NCBI RefSeq assembly: GCF_015706575.1
Contig: NW_024037058.1
Coordinates: 7,007,806 to 7,071,805, forward strand
Reading direction: 5' to 3'
Length of the DNA: 64,000 nucleotides
From: Patiria miniata
Taxonomy: Eukaryota > Echinodermata > Asteroidea > Valvatida > Asterinidae
Shown piece by piece: positions 58,901 to 64,000 of this stretch. Both the position numbers and the translations under genes were made by a program. The notes under the pieces are model-generated. The model worked only from the letters and a program-made list of their open reading frames with translations. It was not told the origin of the DNA and did not search any database. The first letter of the stretch is position 1. Each line of letters begins with the position of its first letter.

Positions 58901-61900
58901 TACGATGCTGGTTCCGTAACATACAAGTACACGTACTTGACGTTGGTTTTTTGGGGGTCAAGTTATCGTAAAAATAAACAATTTGCTTTTTGCAAGGGCT
59001 ATATCTCATTCAATGAAGTTAATATAATCAACAAATACTCTCTTTTGGCCACAAAGAGAGGATAAATGTAAACTAACATTCCATTTGTTGATGTGTTGTG
59101 TTGCGTACCAACACCAGAACTTCTACATAGCGGTGGAAGGCAAAACAAACTTAGTGAGCCAACCATCATGCAACTCATTCAACTTCATCAAAACTACATC
59201 ACAAGGAATGCATAATTTCACCTGTGAAACTGTGAACAATTATATCAACTGATCAAAAGTCTACATGTACAAATGTAAGCTAAGTTTCATACCCAACTTA
59301 TTCTTTATGTACCGACTGCTGTTATTCTATGTACGTGTACTTGTATGTTAATGAACCAGTAGTTTCAATTGGGGGCTATTACAGGCAAAAAATTTGGTGA
59401 AAAAAATATGTTAAATTTTTGACTAACACCCCCCCCCCCCCCCCCCCCCCCCCCCCGAACATTGGTCCAGATGAGTTTTGGGCCATTTTGGGGCCCCTCT
59501 AACTTAAAAATGAAACAAGCTACCTTCTTTCTGTTTAAATATTTGAAATCTACAGCAAAAAAATAGCCCAGATTACCAAGTTTGAAATGTCTGGGGATAT
59601 AGTTTTAAATATATGGCCCTTTAAACATTGAATTTCGTGACGCAACGCACTTTTCACCCTGGCCCGGGCCCGGCCCCGCCCACCTCAAATTTCAAAATGC
59701 TGTTGCGCAAGAACGAAAAGTCGTAGAGACCCCAAATTTTCGGAATTTGCATTTCTCCTAAGTATTGTAATGAAAATAGGACTTCATCATTACCTTCCTC
59801 CCCACCTTCTATTTTTGGTTTAGCCTGCCCCTCTCATCCATCACACCCCTGAGCCGAGTGTGTATCAGTCCAGCCAGGCATGCAGCATCTTATTTGCATA
59901 ATTCTATTGTAAGCCCCATGTGCATGGAATTTGAACTAGCCATGTGTGCTTCAGTCTGCTGGGTGCTGTGCTAGGGATAGGTTGTCTGTGGAGGGCTGTG
60001 CAGGTTTTGTCTGGGCGTGGCAAGGAAAGACCTTGATGTAATGACCACGTAAGTTGTAGTGCATGACAACTTTTAAATCCCCCCTGGGTTGGGAGTAGAG
60101 TTATATGGTGCTTTTACCATAAGCTACCCCACTCACTTGACCATCACCGAGCCCCGCCCTTTGTAATTTCTCATAATTAATTGTTTTCCTTGCAATTATT
60201 TCTACAACAAATTCCTTTATTCTTACTTTAATTAAAGAACTTAAATTGTAGTTGCCCCTAAAATTAGAAGTAATTACTAGAAATAAGTAGACGGATCCAA
60301 TCTTTCTTAATAAATTTATTTACTTGAAGCCCAAACGTCTTCTCTCTCTACCCAGTTATTTGTTTGTCTCGCTGCGGCACCTGACCACGCTACAATTGGT
60401 GGCAGCGGTGGGATTCGAACCCACGCCATCGAAATGACTGGTGCCTAAAATCACTGGCCACTTCTGTGTCCCAAACATCATTAACATTCATCTATGTTAA
60501 TGTCTGGTGGAACAAAACTAACAAAACTAACAAAAGCAAGGAGTCAAATCGCCCTTTCTTTGGAAGAATGCACGCAAATCTTCCTTTTTTTTCTCCACAA
60601 TTATTTTAAAAGTAATTTTTACACACTAAGGCGGAGTCAATCTCCTCTCCAACCCCAGCATTTAAGTTATTCAACCTCGCCTACCTTACAATGAACAAGA
60701 TTTTGAATATTAGTATGTTTTTAAACTTATTTTAAACTACGATTAACACTTGAGCCTTTGTTTCTCTGAAAAAAGGAATCCCACCGCTGCCACCAATTGT
60801 AGCGTGGTCAGGTGCCGCAGCGAGACAAACAAATAACTGGGTAGAGAGAGAAGATGTTTAGGCTTCAAGTAAATAAATTTATTAAGAAAGATCCGTCTAC
60901 TTATTTCTACTAATTATTACTAATTACTTCTAATTTTAGGGGCAACTACGATTTAAGTTCTTTAATTAAAGTAAGAATAAAGGAATTTGTTGTAGAAATA
61001 AATGCAAGGAAAACAATTAATTATGAGAAATTACAAAGGGCGGGGCTCGGTGATGGTCAGTGTGAGTGGGGTAGCTTATGGTAAAAGCACCATAACTCTA
61101 CTCCCAACCCAGGGGGGATTTAATTAAGTTGTCATGCACTACAACTTACATAGTCATTACATCAAGGCCTTTCCTTGCCACGCCCAGGCAAAACCTGCCC
61201 AGCCCTCCATAGACAACCTATCCCTAGCACAGCACCCAGCAGACTGAAGCACACATGGCTAGTTCAAATTCCATGCACATGGGGCTTACAATAGAATTAT
61301 GCAAATAAGATGCTGCATGCCTGGCTGGACTGATACACACTCAGCTCAGGGGGTGTGATGGATGAGAGGGGCAGGCTAAACCAAAAATAGAAGGTGGGGA
61401 GGAAGGTAACGATGAAGGGCTATTTTCATTACAGTATCTTTCAGTACACCAAAAAAGAAAAAAATCCAAGAGGTGATGGTGTGCACCATTTGTTTAGTTG
61501 GCATGGAATGACCCATGCTTCAAATTCCGTATTTTTTTCCAGATGTTAGGTTAAGAACAGGATGATGTAGGCCTAAACAACAATCTTGGAAAATTTTGTG
61601 ATGGGCGCTCGTAAAGTTTTCAAGTTATGATTTTTTAAAGATAGCAATAGCATGTCCAGGAAAAAGTAACATTAAAGGTTTCGTTTGACTTTAAATTTAA
61701 AGTTTACATGGCATGGGTTTGGAAGATTTGTAAAGGGATTTTAACGTTGGCATGGTTGGAGTATTTAAACGTTTAACATGTTTAAACATTTGGAGTAATT
61801 GCAGAATACCCCGCCACTCGGAAATACACCCCTAAAATCTCTGGCTATGAGGTTGGAATCATGGAAAAGAAACAATTCAAGTCCATTGCTAGCTACGCGG

Positions 61901-63449
61901 TTACTGAGTGGGGGTCTTCTTGAGAACGAAGTAACACAAAATGAATGGGAGTTGCTGAAAAAAATTCTAAGTCCAAACCAACTACCCTGTTGCCGGCTAC
62001 GCGGATACGAAGTGGGAGTCCTTATAAGTTATATGCTTGAGTCTACGACATGTACGAAGCAACACAAAAGTAATGGGAGTTGCTGAAAAAATTCTAAGTC
62101 CAAACTAGACCTGTGAACGTGGCTATATACATAGCCACGCTTCAGTCTATAGTGAAAACAGTCTATTGTAATCCGCGGTTACTAAGATGGAGTGACCGTT
62201 CTAGCCGAATTTCGGCTAAATTTGACAGATTATTTGCATACAAAAATGAGTTGTACAGAAAATCAGAAGAATATTTTTTTCGGCAGAATTATGAAGATGA
62301 AGGAAAATGAAAAAGATTAGAGAAATATGGCACATTTGGTTTGAAAAACCTTCATTTTTTTGAAAGAAACCTGAAACAAACCCTTTCACAATGGAACAAC
62401 AATATTTACTGGGTGATTTGGCAGTCTTTCGAAGTGGATTTAGCAGAATTTTATATGGTATTAGGGTCATCCTGCCATGTAAGACGTTTAGTTGGGTACC
62501 CACTGGTGATACTCCTACCGTATTGCGCATGGGGACCTCGGGGTACCAGAGTGTCATGCCTGTCTTTGATTTTCTGATCATTTTGAAAACATTCGTTGTG
62601 ACAAAGTTGTGCCGTACTTTACATCAAATTTCTTGGCAAGGACAGATCCAACACTCGCGTAAATTCACAGGAAGCCCAACAAATAAGTGATTTTACCTAT
62701 GGGCAAAATTAAACATGATTATATGTTATATTATATCAAAAGATAGAATGCTTTCGCTTGTATTTACCCGAGGGAAGCGTGTGGCGTTGTATACAACGCC
62801 ACGTTCACGGGTCTAAGTCCAAACCAACTACCCTGTTGATGGCTACGTGAATACGGAGTGGGAGTGCTGCAGTGGAGCATGACGCAATACATACATGTAG
62901 CGCTGAGAGTGAGAAGGTTTATTTGAGGGCAATCAACCGTGACTCCGTAGCCGGACGGCTACGAGCCTACGGCATGTACGGGGTGCATAGATCGAGTGGC
63001 AGGGTATTCTGCAATTGTGCCAAACATTTATGTGTAAACTTCTGCTTTTCAAATCCTGCTTTTTTTTTAAAAATTACATTTCCATTTTTTCTAATGATCT
63101 CATTCAAGTCAAGGTAAATCATGGAGGAAGGTAAATAAAGTCCGAGAACCATTCGGTTGGTAGTCTGGTCCCGAGACGATCCTGACGTCGAATATTGTCA
63201 GTTCATGCAGGTCAGGAAACCAGACATGTCAGACGGCAAAAATTTGAGAAAGACAACCAGAACCAACCATCAAAATTTACTGCGATGGCAGCTTTCATGA
63301 TGAAAATTAACTAACAAATTGGTTAACACAATTATGCAGTAAACTAAGTCATGGAAATTCATATTATTATTTTGACACAAAAGCAATAACATGGAGATAT
63401 AATTACCTGACAATGTACTGCACAAGCGGTACGAAATCATAGCGGCCAT
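43953..63449 (-). CDS. TUFM: Mitochondrial elongation factor Tu, complete, 11 coding exons
   Basis: GTPase that delivers aminoacyl-tRNA to the mitochondrial ribosome. Exons: 63449-63407, 57275-57229, 51686-51518, 50604-50438, 49930-49826, 49442-49281, 48626-48494, 47591-47487, 47263-47112, 46158-46023, 44092-43953 (stop TAG). All phases match; the product is 452 residues, the usual TUFM length. The start [15 protein letters not shown] and the small second exon ([15 protein letters not shown]) form an Arg/Ser-rich amphipathic mitochondrial presequence reaching to about residue 50. G motifs: GHVDHGKT 71-78, RGITI 111-115, DCPGH 133-137, NKAD 188-191, GSAL 224-227. Domain II includes [13 protein letters not shown]; domain III ends [21 protein letters not shown] chose the start at 63449 because its phase-1 donor fits the 57275 acceptor and the peptide looks like a targeting signal; the in-frame ATG at 51695 lies across a good acceptor and would lose most of the presequence. 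Introns 1 and 2 (6.1 and 5.5 kb) are full of transposons. Confidence 0.96.
44225..45780. repeat. 1.5-kb pyrimidine-rich compound satellite in the last TUFM intron
   Basis: Short units such as CATCCCCTCTCTTCGCAA repeat within longer blocks of about 150-200 bp, each beginning TTTGATCCTTCCCCTGCCTC. The plus strand is almost entirely C and T, so the TUFM pre-mRNA (minus strand) would be GA-rich. The long open frames across it come from the repeat and are not genes. Confidence 0.92.
46556..47090. repeat. About 183-bp tandem repeat, three copies, with CCAA runs
   Basis: Each unit runs from TTCTGGCGGTGACCCGATTG through GTGTTGTTGC and an ACCAACCAACCAACC run to GGAAGGGGGA. The third copy is shortened. 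In a TUFM intron. Confidence 0.9.
47693..48101. mobile_element. TA-flanked Tigger/pogo-like MITE, copy 2
   Basis: Same family as the copy at 1508-1918: about 409 bp, TA flanks at 47691-47692 and 48102-48103, ends CGGTGGGACG and CGTTCCACTG, shared inner order including GGTATAGCG words. It lies in a TUFM intron and is moderately diverged from the first copy. Confidence 0.82.
49049..49256. mobile_element. TTAA-flanked CCCTTAC/TAGGG MITE (208 bp)
   Basis: TTAA at 49045-49048 and 49257-49260; ends CCCTTAC and GTTAGGG. The inner sequence is related to the longer CCCTAAC element at 12779-13284. It sits directly beside TUFM exon 49281-49442, 21 bp past its donor end. Confidence 0.7.
52086..56030 (+). 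mobile_element. Full-length non-LTR retrotransposon inserted in a TTAA-flanked MITE
   Basis: About 3.9 kb: a short 5' leader, the polyprotein frame and a 200-bp 3' UTR ending in a (TAT)n run at about 56009-56028, as CR1/L2-type elements often end. Comparison with the uninterrupted MITE copy at 4686-5200 brackets it: MITE sequence stops near 52090 and resumes near 56030. The short string GATACAAAAATATC occurs twice at the 5' junction, so the exact boundary may be off by some 20 bp. Confidence 0.88.
52244..55834 (+). CDS. Non-LTR retrotransposon polyprotein (endonuclease plus reverse transcriptase), CR1/L2-like
   Basis: An uninterrupted 1196-residue frame. An APE-type endonuclease spans about residues 255-480, with [11 protein letters not shown] near 257, [15 protein letters not shown] near 397 and ISDHSALT near 463. 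The reverse transcriptase spans about 690-980: [17 protein letters not shown] near 755, [12 protein letters not shown] near 829, [14 protein letters not shown] near 883 and the catalytic YADDIQLY near 915. The C-terminus ([19 protein letters not shown], then [11 protein letters not shown]) is typical of CR1/L2/Rex1-type elements. The first 200 residues are unusual: a hydrophobic stretch at about 12-32 resembling a signal or anchor sequence, then three copies of a 13-residue repeat containing [12 protein letters not shown]. No separate ORF1 is seen. The intact frame suggests a recent insertion. In [10 protein letters not shown] a Gly replaces the usual Leu after Val. Confidence 0.93.
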   Translation: MVRQTYCDMIPFWRIFGIFFWTLLCTLIISTAAHAPASTQHRSPTIAIKKTSTYNGPPPTTAIKKTSIYNGPPPTIEIKKSSTYNGPAPNPHGECIVPQHLHGLANCQQGTVMMTSAQAFCLQLKYQPTELYSLYQGPDFYTTCPLQPQICRKITYVNIRRTPCMIHAPVDVTKTDDPRKRTTLRRRSRRGCKAGIHRRRPTPQSLIPVIIGYGRQTSFSTGEYHPDYLHNGSANCCQSNLVQLTANKTAKAEHTTSFCMLNARSLKNKTNAFVDFVIDNKFDIVGVCETWLSADDDAVIAELNPGGYTFKHIPRTGKRGGGVAFLYRSDLTVQIHPALDNISSFELIQMDIIQNSNAVHLVVVYRPPGSSTPFKDFLNEFSDVLDNYLFKKASLIISGDFNIHVDTTSPEARGFCDVLSAYGLEQHIRQPTHICGHTLDLLISRKGIDPTGLSDIDIIGGISDHSALTCNLHTPSMRTARKSVVSRNIQSIQPACFIEDLNEASFTEKCTVSNADLAVGSYNSILIATLNTHAPVQQRSVKIRPNTQWYTQKIADGKLLRRQLERKWRSSKLEIHRQLYRQQCQRVQSLVRAAKTGYNLKRINDCSGDTKRLFRVASDLLNRKQPSPLPTHVFAEDLAARFSNFFTSKIESIRASLPAINQTSSSRKTRAVLDTLAPASTDEVRNIMARSPAKSCELDPIPTSLLKKCMSAITPVITNIINVSLDTGVVPEVLKRAIVRPTLKKPGMDTNSLQSYRPISNLPYLSKVLERVAFSRLSDHLQEHSLLDSNQSAYRSNHSVETLLTNLTDNVLQQMDNGNITALVLLDMSSAFDTVDHRILIDQLCSLGVSGTALQWFMSYLTNRSQRVCIRNAKSEASHLAYGVPQGSVGGPLLFSIYLQPVGNIINAHNIKYHCYADDIQLYVSFPPSAIAMSSAAKQLEACIKHINTWMDSSGLKLNHLKSELILLGSKQMLGKVDTKGFHVQVGTSSIYSSAKTRNLGVIFDTNMSFHDHVSHVSRSIRYQLRNLGFVRKYLSRNATEQLVHALISSRLDFCNSIFVSLPQQQLNKLQRLQNSAARLVTLTKKACHITPVLQSLHWLPVDKRITFKVLLLVYHAVHGSSPVYLQNSIQAYHPPRRLRSSDSSLLQVPRSRHSWGDHSFSHAGPTLWNSLPLSIRQAPSSISFKQELKTYLFTS
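56413..56624. mobile_element. TTAA-flanked CCCC…GGGG MITE, copy C, inverted (212 bp)
   Basis: TTAA at 56409-56412 and 56625-56628. Reverse orientation to copies A and B; carries the same extra GCGGCC as copy B. In TUFM intron 2. Confidence 0.87.
59429..59456 (+). repeat. 28-C homopolymer
   Basis: Inside the foldback element, at the position where the other arm has a short GGGGGG run (near 58022), so it expanded after the arms formed. Confidence 0.95.
59766..60394 (+). repeat. Left LTR (629 bp)
   Basis: Starts TGTA and ends TACA. Its text includes the AGCCCCGCCC area near 60150 and ends GGCACCTGACCACGCTACA. Direct orientation. Confidence 0.78.
60397..60427 (+). other. Primer-binding site matching tRNA-Leu, 31-nt extended match
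   Basis: Begins TGGTGGCAGCGGTGGGAT, the complement of a tRNA 3' end with CCA. The match to tRNA-Leu (AAG/UAG type) appears to continue through TCGAACCCACGCC, well past the usual 18 nt. It lies 3 bp after the left LTR. Confidence 0.72.
60776..60795 (-). other. Second primer-binding site, inverted, 20-nt match to tRNA-Leu
   Basis: On the minus strand it reads TGGTGGCAGCGGTGGGATTC and then diverges. It lies 2 bp from the inner end of the right LTR, facing the first PBS. Confidence 0.72.
60798..61433 (-). repeat. Right LTR, inverted (636 bp)
   Basis: Reverse complement of the left LTR with a few small differences; outer end CATTACA, inner end TGTAGCG. Confidence 0.78.
61801..63012. mobile_element. 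AATT-flanked element with GCAGAATACCC ends, containing a nested MULE-like MITE
   Basis: Ends GCAGAATACCCCGCCACTCG and, on the right complement, GCAGAATACCCTGCCACTCG; AATT on both sides (61797-61800, 63013-63016). Inside, a unit of about 130 bp (CTAAGTCCAAACCAACTACC…) is repeated about three times. Confidence 0.72.
62106..62815. mobile_element. Mutator-like MITE with 9-bp target duplication (710 bp)
   Basis: Perfect 9-bp flanks AGTCCAAAC at 62097-62105 and 62816-62824. Inverted ends begin TAGACCTGTGAACGTGGC and TAGACCCGTGAACGTGGC. Each end contains a small palindrome (GTGGCTATATACATAGCCAC and GTGGCGTTGTATACAACGCC). A 9-bp duplication is typical of Mutator-like elements. Confidence 0.8.
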
Positions 63450-63895
63450 GCTTTCATAACTTCAATCACGCACGTTTAAATATACGCAAGAAATGGTACA
63501 TAAAACAGCTGTCGGTTGAAACCTTATTACTTTTTCAAGAATGTTAATTCGTGTTTAAAAGTCTCAAATTTATATTTATTTTACAGTGAAAAAGAAAAAA
63601 TACTGTTTAACATTTCTTTGTGTTTAATTTATAAATTTTATATTGACTATTCATGCTTTTAATTTAGGTGAATTAACTTATCACAATGTCCCCTCCGGAA
63701 ATATACCAGCTGCCGGCATGCATCCAGAAAGGTCGTTTCTCTTGAGGGCGCACTTACTAAATTGTGGTAGGAATTTTTTGGAATTTTCTCCAGCTCGTCT
63801 GGCGATAAGATGACATGTGAGGGCAGCAAATAAAGTTAACAGAGGTTTATTTTTTAAAGATCTTTAGTTTTTTCTACTTCTCAAAACTCGAAAAG
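63450..63895. promoter_or_regulatory. Intergenic region between TUFM and the right-edge ORF
   Basis: 446 bp of AT-rich DNA between two divergent start codons. It must hold the TUFM 5' UTR and promoter, and could be a shared bidirectional promoter. I see no clear TATA box or other defined element, so the call rests on position only. Confidence 0.35.
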
Positions 63896-64000
63896 ATGAT
63901 GGACAGTCTGGTTTGCAGGGAGTCTTACAGCTCTCGAGCCCGTCCGCTGAGGTACCTGAGGAGAAGCGATGGAACTATTCAGGTTTCCTCGGACGGAGGC
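63896..64000 (+). CDS. Possible start of a gene divergent from TUFM, cut by the window edge
   Basis: Tandem ATGs at 63896 and 63899 open a frame that stays open for all 35 codons to the edge. The peptide begins MMDSLVCRESYSSRARPLR and continues Arg/Ser-rich to SSDGG. I recognise no family. Support comes from position (about 450 bp from the TUFM start, head to head) and from higher GC than the AT-rich DNA before it. A short chance ORF is not excluded. Confidence 0.4.
   Translation, partial: MMDSLVCRESYSSRARPLRYLRRSDGTIQVSSDGG

Larger units (their letters stand above)
59766..61433. mobile_element. Inverted LTR dimer (LTR-PBS … PBS-LTR) with GTAT target duplication
   Basis: A 629-bp LTR-like block at 59766-60394 starts TGTAATGAAAATAG and ends GCTACA. 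It is followed at once by a primer-binding site. A second block at 60798-61433 is the same sequence inverted, again with a PBS on its inner side. Both outer termini are thus the TG end of the LTR. GTAT flanks the unit at 59762-59765 and 61434-61437, and the undisrupted arm of the host element (near 57716, complement) has this site once. About 380 bp lies between the two PBSs, with no gag or pol recognised. Confidence 0.82.
57641..61515. mobile_element. Long foldback element (arms over 430 bp), split by the inverted LTR dimer
   Basis: The left end TGGGTCATTCCATGCCAACT at 57641 pairs with its complement ending at 61515. Arms 57641-58095 and 59365-59765 plus 61434-61515 match closely. Further inverted matches (58110-58215 with 58938-59035) and a direct repeat (58277-58385 with 58845-58935) fill the centre. 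Related TGGGTCATTCC text also occurs near 57303. No coding capacity seen. Confidence 0.78.

Overview
The window is eukaryotic, almost certainly a marine invertebrate (deuterostome-like) animal. Its genes are split by GT-AG introns with tRNA-like SINEs and many miniature DNA transposons between them. The recognisable proteins are animal ones: Strawberry notch, mitochondrial EF-Tu and tandem C2H2 zinc fingers. I cannot name the species. There is one scaffold gap of exactly 500 N at 18001-18500. Most long ORFs are spurious readings through tandem repeats; the real genes are short exons that I joined by splice phase.

Layout. (1) 488-15975, minus: the C-terminal half of a Strawberry notch (SBNO) helicase-like co-regulator. 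Twelve exons agree in phase at every junction, and the gene runs off the left edge. Its N-terminal ATPase half is not visible. (2) 15976-23800: mostly repeats, including a 486-bp near-perfect hairpin, the gap, and a TATA box with a possible non-coding first exon near 19.6 kb. (3) 23800-25955, minus: a decayed array of C2H2 zinc fingers. (4) 26-33.4 kb: a repeat nest with a 3.6-kb element packed with the self-complementary word TTCTATAGAA. (5) 33930-39550, plus: a seven-exon gene for a 213-residue CDP-alcohol phosphatidyltransferase resembling phosphatidylinositol synthase, with an intact catalytic signature. No exon is long enough to stand out, so it is easily missed. (6) 39.5-43.9 kb: satellites and MITEs. 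(7) 43953-63449, minus: a complete mitochondrial elongation factor Tu gene (TUFM), 11 coding exons and 452 residues, whose first two coding introns are filled with nested transposons. (8) 63896 to the right edge, plus: the start of another possible gene, divergent from TUFM.

The mobile elements are the most unusual part. At least six unrelated small element families are flanked by TTAA. One TTAA MITE has been split by a full non-LTR retrotransposon with a 1196-aa ORF. A long hairpin element in TUFM intron 1 is split by an inverted pair of LTRs (59766-61433) whose tRNA-Leu primer sites face each other; the unit has TG/CA ends and a GTAT target duplication, so it seems to have integrated as an inverted LTR dimer. 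A Harbinger-type MITE abuts an SBNO splice donor and supplies the intron from position +5. Another SBNO exon has its 3' end and donor tandemly copied six times.

The three main genes are not an operon or an obvious pathway. SBNO is nuclear, TUFM works in mitochondrial translation, and the phosphatidyltransferase is a predicted membrane lipid enzyme.
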